Position numbers and translations under genes: made by a program. DNA of 18,153 bases from assembly GCA_050247895.1 (NCBI GenBank), contig JBFWTJ010000034.1, positions 1 to 18,153 of the forward strand. Direction: 5' to 3'. This DNA is from CAVPEW01 sp050247895 (GTDB taxonomy: Bacteria; Actinomycetota; Acidimicrobiia; Acidimicrobiales; VFJN01). Below the pieces are notes generated by a model. That model was not told the DNA's origin. It ran no database searches and was given only the letters and a program-made list of their open reading frames with translations. This document shows positions 1 through 7,278 of this stretch, piece after piece (positions within the stretch are counted from its first letter, which is position 1; each line of letters begins with the position of its first letter).

Positions 1-11
1 ACGAGGGCGAT

Positions 12-3000
12 GTGCGGCCCGGGTCCCTCCGGCGGGCGCTGATCCACCGAAGGGCGGAGAGCCGGCACCTGCGCCTGCTCGACGACGTCACGACCTCGGG
101 TCGCGTGCAGATGGTGCGGGTGTCGGGCCCGTCCGGGATCGGCAAGACGACGCTGCTCGACCTGGCCGCGGCGTCGGTCCGCGCCGGCGACGGGGAGGTC
201 GCCTGGCTGGGCGGGGCCGGCGCCGGCCCGTGGGACGCGCTGGTCGCCCAGCTCGACGTGGCGGTCGGCGGGCCGGAGGCGTCGCCCGTCCCCCACCTGG
301 TGGTGGTGGACGACCTCCACCTGTGCGACGGGGCCGAGGTCGACCGGCTGCGGGGGATCGTCCAGGGGGCCATCGGCCGGTCGGGCCCGGTCCTGATGGT
401 GGTCAGCTACCTCGACGACCCGGACATCCCGCCCGTCGCCGCGATCGAGAACCTGCCCGGTCCCGTGGTGCGGCTGGGTGCCCTGGACCTCGAGGAGCTG
501 TCGGCCCTGGTCCGCCACGAGATCGGCGGGCCGGTCCTGCGCCAGGAGCTGCTGGCCATCCGTGACGCGACGGGCGGGGTCCCCCGCTACGTCGAGGAGG
601 TGCTGGCCTCGACCGGCGGGCGGGGCCCGTGGACCGAGCTGCCCGTGGCGGCCGGGGCCCGGGTGCGGATCGAGGAGCGCCTGGCCCGGCTCGACCCGCC
701 GCACCGGCGCCTGCTCGGCCGGGCCGCGGTGCTGGGCGACACGGTCGACGCGGTGCTGGTGGCCGAGTCGACCGCGACGGGGATCGTGGCGGTGCTCCAG
801 GCGCTCGACGCGGCGCGCGAGATGCGCCTGGTCGAGGACCGGGGGCCGGGGGCGTACGCCTTCGCCGACCGCACGGTGCGCCGCCTGCTGCTCGAACGCG
901 TGCCGCCCGGGGTCGCCGCGACGACCCACCGGCTGGCGGCAGCTGTGGTGGTGGAGAGGGTGAGGCGCAACGCCGCGGCGCCGAGCTTCGTGGTCCACCA
1001 CCTGCTGGCCGACCCGGAGCCGCCGGTCGAGGACCTCGTCCACTGGACGGTCCTCGCGGTGGACCACCACCTCCGGGCCGGCGAGGCCGACGAGGCGGTC
1101 CAGCTCTGCGCCACGGTGTCGGCCCGGGCCGGCCGGGCGACCGCCGAGCACCAGGCCCGGCTCCACGCGGCCCGGGCCCGGGCACTGAGCGCGGACCTGG
1201 CCTACCAGCCACCTGCCGACGACGTGGCCCGGGCGGTGCGGGCCGCGGGCGACGTGGGTTCGGCCCGCCTGGACGTGGACGTGCTCGCCGCGGCGGCGAC
1301 GGCGTTCGCGCCGGGTGCCCCGGTGCCGCCGAGCCTGGCCGCCGAGCTGTCCGCGCTGGCCGCCCGGGTCTTCGACGAGGCGCCCGACGACTGCGACCGG
1401 GCCGCGTGCGTGCGGGCCCTGGCGCTGTCGTCGTCCGCGCCGCCCGACCGGGTCCGGTCGCTGGCCGAGAGGGCCGAGCTGCTGGCCGAGGCCCGCGCCG
1501 CGGCCCACCGGGCCGGGGACCCGCTGCTGCGGGCCGAGGCGCTCCACGCCTGCCGGGACCTGGCCCTGGCCCGGGGCGATCGGGCCGGAGCCGACGACGC
1601 CGGGGCGGCCCTGGTCGACCTGGCGTCGCGGACCCGGCTGGCCCGGGTCCAGTGGATGGCGGCGGTGGCGCTCCAGTCGGCGGCCCTGCTCGACGGGCGC
1701 TTCGTGGTGGCCCAGCGCATGGCGGCCACGGGGGCCCGGGCCCGTTGGGCCAGCGCGGCGACCCAGCCGGCCCGGGCGGCGACCGCGTTCGAGGTGGCCC
1801 GGCACCTGGGTGGGATGGACCGCTGCGAGGGGCCGATCCGCGCCGCGGTCGAGCGGGAGCCCCACCGGGCGGTGTGGCGGGCGATGGCCGCGCTGGTGGC
1901 GTTGGACTCGGGCGCCCGCCAGGAGGCGGTGACGGCGTTGGACCGCTTCGCCATCGAGCAGCGGGCGGTGCCGGCCTCGCAGGGCGACGACCACCTCGTG
2001 GCGGCGGCGCTGTTCGCCGAGGTGGCCGTGGCCCTGGGCGACACCGAGGTCGCCGCCGAGCTGGCCGTGGTCCTCCAGGGTTGCGAGGTGGCCATGGTGG
2101 TGCTGCCCGGGGGTGTCGTGCACCGGCCGCTGGCCTGCGTGCAGGCCCAGCTCGCCGCGCTGCTGGGCGACCCGGCGTCGGCCGGGACGCGCTTCGAGGC
2201 GGGCGTGTTCGCCGCGGCCGGGTTGGGCAGCGGACCGCTGGTCGCCGAGGCCCGGGCCGACCACGCCGCCTTCCTGGGTGCGGCGGGGGACCGCGACCAG
2301 GCCGAGGTGCTGGCCCGGCGGGCGCTGGACGCGGCCGGCCACCACGGGGTGGTCACCTTGGAGTCGCGGTTGAAGGACTTGTTGGCGGGCTTCGGCGGCC
2401 CGGTCGCCGGGGGTGACGGCGAGCCGGCCGGGTCCGGGGGTGGCGACCCTTCGGACGGCTTCGGTGCGGGCCTCGCCGGCGGTGGTCCGGTGGCCGCGCC
2501 GGCCCGGCCGCGGTCGGCGGTGGACGCGCCGGGGGCTTCGCCGCCGGACGGGCCGTCGGTCCGGGTGCGGTGCCTGGGCGGCTACGACCTGGTGATGGGC
2601 GGTCGCCGCATGGAGACGGGCAGCATCCGGCCCAAGGTGCTGACGCTGTTGTGGGTGCTCTCGGTGAACCCGGGGGTGACCCTGCACGACGAGCACCTGG
2701 TCGACCTGTTGTGGCCGGAGGCCGACCTGGCCAGCGGCCGGCGGCGCCTCCAGGTCGCGATGTCGTCGTTGCGCCGGGCGGCCGAGGAGGTCGGTGGGGC
2801 GGTGGGGCGGTCGGCGATCGCCCGGCACGGGAGCGGCTACCGGCTGGACCTGGGCGGGGGCCGCTGCGACCTGGTCGAGCTGGAGGACGGGGTCCGCCGG
2901 GCCCGCGAACAGCGCCGGGCGGGCCGGGAGTCCGAGGCGTGCGCGGCCTACGAGTGGGCGTTGCACTGGTACCGGGGGGAGCTGCTGCCCGAGGCCGGTC

Positions 3001-3269
3001 CGGTGGAGTGGGTGGTGCGACGGCGCGACGAGGTGCGGGCGCTCGTCGGGGACGCGGCCCTGGAGCTGGCCGAGATGCACCTGGACCTGGGCGACATCGG
3101 CGCGGCGTTGCGGGCGTGCGAGCGGGGCCTGCACGCGGACGCCTACCGGGACGACCTGTGGCGCACCCTGGTGCGGGCCAGCGAGCTGGACGGCGACGTG
3201 GCCCGGGCCCAGCGGGCCCAGGCCCGCTACGAGGCGGTCCTGGGCGAGCTCGGCCTGTCCGGCACCTGA
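12..3269 (+). CDS. ATPase-TPR-SARP (BTAD) transcriptional regulator, possibly 5' partial
   Basis: A large regulator of about 1085 residues. The N-terminal STAND/AAA-type ATPase has Walker A GPSGIGKTT at residues 39-47 and Walker B LVVVDD at 96-101. A long alanine/arginine-rich helical middle (about 350-790) looks TPR-like, followed by a Gly/Pro/Ala linker (about 793-848). The C-terminus starts near 850 with VRVRCLGGYDLVMGG, a winged-helix OmpR/SARP-type DNA-binding domain, and then a bacterial transcriptional activator domain (about 950-1080). In the classical AfsR/SARP layout the DNA-binding and BTAD part is N-terminal, so this is the inverted order, placed where LuxR-type ATPases carry their HTH. 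Such proteins bind ATP and DNA and activate nearby clusters. GTG at 12 is used as the start with a weak GAGGG upstream, but the frame stays open to the window edge, so the true start may lie further left. Proximity to eCIS genes suggests, but does not show, that it regulates them. Confidence 0.88.
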   Translation: MRPGSLRRALIHRRAESRHLRLLDDVTTSGRVQMVRVSGPSGIGKTTLLDLAAASVRAGDGEVAWLGGAGAGPWDALVAQLDVAVGGPEASPVPHLVVVDDLHLCDGAEVDRLRGIVQGAIGRSGPVLMVVSYLDDPDIPPVAAIENLPGPVVRLGALDLEELSALVRHEIGGPVLRQELLAIRDATGGVPRYVEEVLASTGGRGPWTELPVAAGARVRIEERLARLDPPHRRLLGRAAVLGDTVDAVLVAESTATGIVAVLQALDAAREMRLVEDRGPGAYAFADRTVRRLLLERVPPGVAATTHRLAAAVVVERVRRNAAAPSFVVHHLLADPEPPVEDLVHWTVLAVDHHLRAGEADEAVQLCATVSARAGRATAEHQARLHAARARALSADLAYQPPADDVARAVRAAGDVGSARLDVDVLAAAATAFAPGAPVPPSLAAELSALAARVFDEAPDDCDRAACVRALALSSSAPPDRVRSLAERAELLAEARAAAHRAGDPLLRAEALHACRDLALARGDRAGADDAGAALVDLASRTRLARVQWMAAVALQSAALLDGRFVVAQRMAATGARARWASAATQPARAATAFEVARHLGGMDRCEGPIRAAVEREPHRAVWRAMAALVALDSGARQEAVTALDRFAIEQRAVPASQGDDHLVAAALFAEVAVALGDTEVAAELAVVLQGCEVAMVVLPGGVVHRPLACVQAQLAALLGDPASAGTRFEAGVFAAAGLGSGPLVAEARADHAAFLGAAGDRDQAEVLARRALDAAGHHGVVTLESRLKDLLAGFGGPVAGGDGEPAGSGGGDPSDGFGAGLAGGGPVAAPARPRSAVDAPGASPPDGPSVRVRCLGGYDLVMGGRRMETGSIRPKVLTLLWVLSVNPGVTLHDEHLVDLLWPEADLASGRRRLQVAMSSLRRAAEEVGGAVGRSAIARHGSGYRLDLGGGRCDLVELEDGVRRAREQRRAGRESEACAAYEWALHWYRGELLPEAGPVEWVVRRRDEVRALVGDAALELAEMHLDLGDIGAALRACERGLHADAYRDDLWRTLVRASELDGDVARAQRAQARYEAVLGELGLSGT

Positions 3270-3366
3270 GCTGCGGATGCCACGGCAGATGGTCGACCGA
3301 ACGCTGTAAGCGAGGAGGGTCGGACGGATCTCATCTGCCGACCGGTGGTGGTCGCCGGTCGCGATC

Positions 3367-3375
3367 AGGAGGTGA
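3367..3375 (+). promoter_or_regulatory. Strong ribosome binding site for the small secreted protein
   Basis: AGGAGGTGA lies six bases before GTG 3382. It is a near-perfect match to the 16S rRNA tail and settles the GTG as the start of the short gene that follows. Confidence 0.75.
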
Positions 3376-3381
3376 GCTCAC

Positions 3382-3615
3382 GTGCGACGACGTGTTGGCG
3401 CGGTGTTGGTCCTGGTTTCGACGGTGGTCGGGGCGTCCGGCCTGGCCGGGGTGGAGCCGGCTGCGGCCGAGAAGGGCAACGGGGGGAAGGCCACCTGCTC
3501 GGTGAAGAAGCACTGGTACGTCTCCTGCGCGATGCGCTTCGCCAGCCACTGCTCCGCCCACTCCGGGAAGGTCGAGTGGGGCGACGAGGGCAACACGCTC
3601 TACTGCACGGTCTAG
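3382..3615 (+). CDS. Small secreted four-cysteine protein
   Basis: A 77-residue protein with a clear Sec signal peptide: three arginines at 2-4, a hydrophobic core at about 5-22, and a likely cleavage site after AAA at residue 29. The mature part is about 48 residues with four cysteines (39, 49, 57, 75), enough for two disulfides, plus several aromatic residues. The GTG start is fixed by an excellent ribosome binding site at 3367-3375. It sits 112 bases after the regulator, on the same strand, and converges on the DUF4255 gene. I do not recognise a family. By size and cysteine spacing it could be a secreted disulfide-stabilised peptide or a structural extracellular protein. A link to the eCIS is only positional. 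Confidence 0.75.
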   Translation: MRRRVGAVLVLVSTVVGASGLAGVEPAAAEKGNGGKATCSVKKHWYVSCAMRFASHCSAHSGKVEWGDEGNTLYCTV

Positions 3616-3637
3616 CCCTAGGCGCACCCGGACGGCC

Positions 3638-3671
3638 GCCGGGGCGGGGGTCGGTCCGACCTCCCCCCGGC
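3638..3671. terminator. GC-rich hairpin between convergent genes
   Basis: The arm at 3638-3652 (GCCGGGGCGGGGGTC) pairs, with one or two mismatches, with 3658-3671 (GACCTCCCCCCGGC) around a five-base loop. It lies just after the stop of the secreted protein gene and before the stop of the convergent DUF4255 gene. No T-tract follows, which is common for actinobacterial terminators, so it is a candidate intrinsic terminator only. Confidence 0.5.
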
Positions 3672-3675
3672 GTGT

Positions 3676-3705
3676 CCGGGCCGGCGACCGGGGTGGCCGG
3701 CCCGG
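3676..3705. terminator. Perfect 10-bp hairpin directly after the DUF4255 stop codon
   Basis: CCGGGCCGGC (3676-3685) and GCCGGCCCGG (3696-3705) are exact inverted repeats around a ten-base loop. The hairpin directly abuts the stop codon of the minus-strand gene (3706-3708). With the hairpin at 3638-3671 it forms a likely bidirectional terminator for the two convergent genes. Confidence 0.6.
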
Positions 3706-4443
3706 TCAGCCGGAGGGTTCGTCGACCTGGGTGGTGCGCCAGCGGCGGACGATGCGCCCGGAGAGCAGGTCGGCGACGTCGGTGGTGCCGGGGCCGGACC
3801 GGGTCGTGACCTCGAGGTGGAGCTCGTCGGCCGGTGGGGCCAGGTCGGTGCGCAGCTCGGGGACCAGCGGGGCGTGGACGACGACCTCGAGGGCGGCGCG
3901 GGGCGGGATGCCGAGCGCCGACCACCACTCGGCCGAGGCGAGCGCGCCCGAGGTGGTGCTGGGCAGGGCGACCTCGACCAGCACGGGGGGCACCTCGCCG
4001 GCCAGGGTCCCGGAGAGGTGCTCGGCGGGGACGGCGTCGTGGGCGCTCAGACCGCGCAGGGCGGTGCCGAGCATCCGGTGCTCGTCGGTCGTCGAGCCGG
4101 CCGTGGCGGCGAGGGCGTAGGTCAGCCGGTAGGTCCGCAGTGGGGGCTGGCGGCCTTCGACGCGCCCGTCGGCGGTGCGGACGTCCTCCCATGCGGCCTT
4201 GCGGGCCTCCACGGCCTCCTCGATCCCTCGCAGGAGGAGGTGGTACGTCGGCTTGCGGCTGGAGGTGCCGTCGCCGGGCGGGTCGAACGACACCGTCGCC
4301 TTGGTGTCGGCCACCGCGGCCAGGAGCGCGCCGAGCGCGGCATCGACCTCGTCGATCACCTGCCGATCGTCGGTCGAACCCGGGGTCTCGGTGCAGCACG
4401 CCGAGGTCACCCTTCGGGCCGAACCCCCTGCCCCTTGGGGCAT
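3706..4443 (-). CDS. Pvc16/Afp16-like DUF4255 protein, predicted eCIS tail cap/terminator
   Basis: A protein of up to 245 residues whose core matches the Pvc16 N-terminal (DUF4255) pattern. It has VIDEVDAALGALL near residues 29-41, then VSFDPP, KPTYHLLLRGIEEAVEAR, PLRTYRLTYALAATA, a TDEHRMLGTALRGL block and a SAEWWSALG block. In characterised eCIS and related tails, members of this family sit at the distal end of the tube and sheath and stop polymerisation. The ATG at 4443 is uncertain: the first 28 residues do not look conserved, and GTG codons at 4410 or 4359 would give proteins closer to the family start. It is the only eCIS structural gene on the minus strand here and lies about 8 kb from the sheath. 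It ends against a strong hairpin. Confidence 0.8.
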   Translation of the reverse strand: MPQGAGGSARRVTSACCTETPGSTDDRQVIDEVDAALGALLAAVADTKATVSFDPPGDGTSSRKPTYHLLLRGIEEAVEARKAAWEDVRTADGRVEGRQPPLRTYRLTYALAATAGSTTDEHRMLGTALRGLSAHDAVPAEHLSGTLAGEVPPVLVEVALPSTTSGALASAEWWSALGIPPRAALEVVVHAPLVPELRTDLAPPADELHLEVTTRSGPGTTDVADLLSGRIVRRWRTTQVDEPSG

Positions 4444-4563
4444 CCCGCCGGCTGGAGCGCGCAGGTGTACCCGTGTGGTGGGTCGACGTCGGCGTCGCGG
4501 TGGGTTCCCGGGTTCCGAGCGGCCGGGTGTACCAGGATCCCGGTGTGATGGAGGGTCCGCCGC

Positions 4564-5457
4564 CTACGGGTCGGTCGCGGATCCGGCGGGCACCAGGACC
4601 GGGAGCACCCGGCTGCCGGGGGTGAAGGCCAGGGGAGGGTGGAGCACCGTCGGCTCGGCGTCGAGGGCGGCGTCGACGTGTCCGGCGCGCAGGCCGGCCG
4701 TGACGGGGTCCGTGCTGACCAGGCGGTGCAGGTGCTCGCTGCGGTTCAGGCGACGGCGGGCGTGGTCGACGAGCAGGCCGAGGCGGGGGAAGCGGGAGTG
4801 GGCGAGCAGGACGCGGACGTCGACCACGTCCTCTCGACCTCGGTCGTCGAGCCGCCCACGGTCGAGCCCGAACTCGGCCGCACCGACCCACAGCATCCAG
4901 GCCCGGTGGGACCGGCCTGCGATCACGACCTCGAAGGGGCGGGAGCTGCGGGCGTGCCGGGCGAGGGCGAGGACCTGGGCCACCGCACGGGGCATCCGCT
5001 TCCGGAGCTCCTCCCGGGTGCGGATCATGTCCGGGTACCAGCCGATGACGCAGGTGTTGAGGAACACCTCGCCGTCGACGTCGGCCAGGGGGATCGTCCG
5101 GACCTCGCCACCGCTCACCGCACTCCTGGCGGCATCGAGGTCCTCGAGGCCGAGCGACCGGGCGAAGTGGTTGAAGGTCCCTCCGGGCAGGGCGAGGAGC
5201 GGGACGTCGCCGTCGGCGAGCACCGTGGCAGCGGTGCGCAGGGTGCCGTCGCCCCCGCTCACCGCCAGGTACGGCGGGTGGTCGGCGACCGCGGCACGGA
5301 TGGCGGCGGTCAGGTCGTCGCCGGGTTCCCGCCGCTCGACGTCGAGCTCGTCCAGGAAGGCGTCGAGCTCCTGGTCACCGTCGCCGGCTCCGCTCGACGA
5401 GTTGACGATGGCGATGGCGCGCCCTGCCATCGGCCAACGGTAGGAGCTTGGTGGCAC
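4564..5457 (-). CDS. Diacylglycerol kinase family lipid kinase (YegS/BmrU-like)
   Basis: A protein of 297 residues, a normal length for a bacterial DAGK-family lipid kinase. It opens with AIAIVNSSSGAG, carries the nucleotide-binding signature SGGDGT near residues 67-72 and then LPGGTFNHFARSLGL, the conserved GGTxN(D/H)FAR block of the family. The enzyme would phosphorylate a lipid or lipid-like alcohol with ATP at the inner membrane face. The GTG at 5457 has GAGGGG just upstream; an internal ATG at 5430, immediately before the conserved core, is the alternative start. It is on the same strand as the DUF4255 gene and ends 120 bases before it, but nothing suggests a shared function. The exact lipid substrate cannot be told from sequence. 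Confidence 0.88.
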   Translation of the reverse strand: MPPSSYRWPMAGRAIAIVNSSSGAGDGDQELDAFLDELDVERREPGDDLTAAIRAAVADHPPYLAVSGGDGTLRTAATVLADGDVPLLALPGGTFNHFARSLGLEDLDAARSAVSGGEVRTIPLADVDGEVFLNTCVIGWYPDMIRTREELRKRMPRAVAQVLALARHARSSRPFEVVIAGRSHRAWMLWVGAAEFGLDRGRLDDRGREDVVDVRVLLAHSRFPRLGLLVDHARRRLNRSEHLHRLVSTDPVTAGLRAGHVDAALDAEPTVLHPPLAFTPGSRVLPVLVPAGSATDP

Positions 5458-5535
5458 CCCTCGCCTGCTCGGCCGCCCCGGCCGGTCCCGGTGCCGACGA
5501 CCTCCTGGTCGATCGGGGAGGCGGCCCGTCTCACG

Positions 5536-5637
5536 TCATTCCTCGTGCTCGATGTCCGGGTCGTACGTGAAGCGCTCGGAGGCGGGGACGAGGCCGACCG
5601 CGAGGACGACGATCGCACGTGCGCGGATCAGGTTCAT
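5536..5637 (-). CDS. Possible 33-residue membrane peptide or gene remnant
   Basis: A short reading frame starting at ATG 5637 encodes a hydrophobic stretch (ARAIVVLAVGLVPASERF) followed by an acidic tail ending DIEHEE. The sequence looks protein-like, but no convincing ribosome binding site precedes it. It may be a small membrane protein or the remains of a longer gene. The rest of 5458-5754 shows only GC-rich non-coding sequence and a palindrome near 5673. Confidence 0.3.
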   Translation of the reverse strand: MNLIRARAIVVLAVGLVPASERFTYDPDIEHEE

Positions 5638-5672
5638 GCCACTACGACGTGGCAGTCCGCAGCCGTGGTTCC

Positions 5673-5684
5673 CACGACGTCGTG
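5673..5684. promoter_or_regulatory. 12-bp palindrome, candidate operator
   Basis: CACGACGTCGTG is a perfect palindrome about 70 bases upstream of the start at 5755. A related CTACGACGTGG occurs near 5642-5652. Its place between divergent reading frames is typical of a repressor site, but no cognate regulator is evident. Confidence 0.25.
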
Positions 5685-5754
5685 ACGCGTGCTCCGGGCC
5701 GGGCGGTCCGGCGGCAAGTGTTAGACATCCTCGGTGTGGGGGTGAGGCACGGCA

Positions 5755-6078
5755 ATGCCGGCAGGGCGGATGGTTCCTGAGCGCGTTCCACCCCATGAAG
5801 CGCGTTCATGCCTGTCGATGGGATGTCTTCCGATCGGTGTGCTCGGGCTGCTGATCCTCGTTCTGGTGGCCGCCGCCGCACTGCGGTCGTGCGGCATCGG
5901 CGGCGAGGTGGTCGTGCCGCAGCAAGGTCCAGACCTGGAGTTCAAGGCATGCATGGAGAAGCGCGGATGGGTCGGAACCATCCTGGGCCGGCGCCTGAAG
6001 TTCGAGCTCGGAGATCGAACCGAGGCGGATCTCGACCGTGCCATGGAGCAGTGCGACGAGTCGGTCGCGGCAGGCTGA
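5755..6078 (+). CDS. Membrane-anchored small protein, first of a tandem paralogue pair
   Basis: A 107-residue protein with one transmembrane segment (about residues 25-43, GVLGLLILVLVAAAALRSC), preceded by SMGCLP and followed by a short soluble domain. The soluble part contains KACMEKRGWVGTI, FELGDR and a second cysteine in MEQCDE, so two cysteines may pair outside the cell. GGTGAGG at 5741-5747 supports the ATG at 5755. The next gene encodes a close relative starting seven bases after this stop, so the two arose by tandem duplication. No function is recognised. The CMxxxG pattern resembles that of many actinobacterial secreted proteins of unknown role. Confidence 0.75.
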   Translation: MPAGRMVPERVPPHEARSCLSMGCLPIGVLGLLILVLVAAAALRSCGIGGEVVVPQQGPDLEFKACMEKRGWVGTILGRRLKFELGDRTEADLDRAMEQCDESVAAG

Positions 6079-6085
6079 TCTGATC

Positions 6086-6388
6086 GTGTCCGACTACGTT
6101 CCGCCACGAGAAGGGCGTTCGCGCCTGTCGATGGGCTGCCTTCCCGTTGGCGCGTTCGGGCTTCTCGTGCTCGTTCTGATTGCCGCTGCCGCGTTGCGGT
6201 CCTGCTCAGCCGATGGGCGAGTCATCGTTCCCAGGCGAGGCCCGAACTTGGAGCTCCACGCGTGCATGAAGGAACGGGGGTGGGTTGGAACGATCGAGGC
6301 TGATCGCCTCAGGTTCGATCTAGGCGATCGCGACGAGGAAGCTTTCGAGAGCGCCCTCCAGGAGTGCGATGAGCTCATCTCGGGATGA
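6086..6388 (+). CDS. Membrane-anchored small protein, second of a tandem paralogue pair
   Basis: A 100-residue paralogue of the preceding gene. It shares a YVPPREGRS-like start, SMGCLP, the membrane segment GAFGLLVLVLIAAAALRSC, HACMKERGWVGTI and RFDLGDRDEE. GTG 6086 is chosen because the alignment with the first copy begins there; the frame is open back to ATG 6038 inside the upstream gene, which would add 16 unrelated residues. It probably depends on translational coupling with the first copy because no good ribosome binding site is present. Its end overlaps the start of the RDD gene by 20 bases. Function unknown. Confidence 0.72.
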   Translation: MSDYVPPREGRSRLSMGCLPVGAFGLLVLVLIAAAALRSCSADGRVIVPRRGPNLELHACMKERGWVGTIEADRLRFDLGDRDEEAFESALQECDELISG

Positions 6389-6889
6389 TCGCCATGTCTG
6401 GAGACCTCCGGGCACGCCGTCGCTGGTCACGACGCTGCGGAGTGCCGTGGACCAAGGCTCGGGCACCTCGACCACGGCACCCCTCGACCGAAGGGCCCTT
6501 GCCCGGATCGTCGACAGCGCGATCGAGCTCGGCTTCCTGTGGGTGGCGCTCGTCGTCGCAGGACGGTTGTGGAACGAAGTCGATGGCACGGGCGCTGTCA
6601 TCGTCGGGGCGATGGCAGGACTGGTGGGATCGGGGATCTACGAGGTCGTCTCTGTGGGCGTGTGGGGCTTCACACTGGGCAAGCGCGCCTTCGGCCTGAA
6701 GGTGGTGAGGAACGTGGGAGACCGACGGCTCGGGTTGTGCCATGGCTTCTCGAGGGTCGTCGTACCCGCGTGCTCGCTGGTGTTCTTCCCCTGTATCCGG
6801 TCGTCTACCTGGCCGCCGTCTTCATGCCGGACAGGCGCGGGCCCCACGACCTTCTCGCCGGGAGCCGTGTTGTCGTCGCGCGTGACTAG
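6369..6889 (+). pseudogene. RDD family membrane protein, frameshifted at a C run
   Basis: The first part reads from ATG 6369 with RIVDSAIELGFLWVALVV, YEVVSVGVWGFTLGKRAFG and LKVVRNVGDRRLG, the hallmarks of an RDD domain membrane protein. At the CCCC run 6788-6791 this frame turns into non-homologous sequence. The expected C-terminus (LYPVVYLAAVFMPDRRG, HDLLAGSRVVVARD) continues in another frame to the stop at 6887-6889. Restoring one C (to CCCCC) joins the two halves exactly. Without correction the product would run to 6950 with a scrambled tail. RDD proteins have unknown or ion-antiport roles. Either the gene is newly inactivated or the base is a sequencing error. Confidence 0.75.
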
Positions 6890-7278
6890 CGGCGCCCCTC
6901 TGAGGTCTGCATCAGCAGGATCGCGCCGACGAGACTTGTCATGTTTCTGACATCGACATCTGGCAGAGCCATCCATACGATGCCGACCAAGGGCGAGCGG
7001 GGGAGGGCGTCCGCCTGCGATGTGTCTTGGTTGTGCTCCTTGCCCTGTTGGCCCACTCGATGATGCCGGGTACGCCGTCGACGCAGATGTGCCCGCCCTC
7101 AGCCTGGTCACCGTCGAGGACGCGATCGGCGGTGCAAAGGATCGAACGTACGCCGTCGAGATCGTCAGCGGCCCAGGCGAAGGCAATGTGATCGAGGTGT
7201 CGGGGCATCACGTGTGGCGATCATCCCCGCGGCGATGTGCGGATCCTCGGTGTAGGTCTCGGTTGCCAGCGTCGTGAA
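6886..7278 (-). pseudogene. Probable broken minus-strand gene in three frames
   Basis: Three protein-like segments follow each other on the minus strand in different frames. Near 7263-7204 reads ETYTEDPHIAAGMIATRD; near 7199-7041 reads HLDHIAFAWAADDLDGV through VPGIIEWANR; near 7045-6886 reads KEHNQDTSQADALPRSP and VGIVWMALPDVDVRN, ending EGRR. Removing one C from the run near 7202-7205 and adding one G to the run near 7043-7045 joins them. The stop (6886-6888) lies tail to tail with the RDD stop. No proper start codon is visible at the 5' end. A plus-strand frame (7020-7277) covers the same bases with similar codon statistics, so this call is tentative. No family recognised. Confidence 0.4.

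Noticed and set aside
3365..4891. A 508-codon minus-strand frame across the cap and kinase genes
   Set aside because: Almost entirely Arg/Pro/Gly, it overlaps three better supported genes in other frames and lacks any conserved motif.
6785..6800. Programmed ribosomal frameshifting in the RDD gene
   Set aside because: The CCCC site is not a classical slippery heptamer, RDD proteins are not known to use frameshifting, and similar single-base problems occur in neighbouring genes.
7020..7277. Plus-strand 85-codon frame opposite the broken minus-strand gene
   Set aside because: It has comparable codon statistics because its codon boundaries match the antisense frame, but its ends read as Arg/Ser-rich noise. 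The minus strand offers a continuous series of protein-like segments with a stop next to the RDD stop. The choice is not certain.
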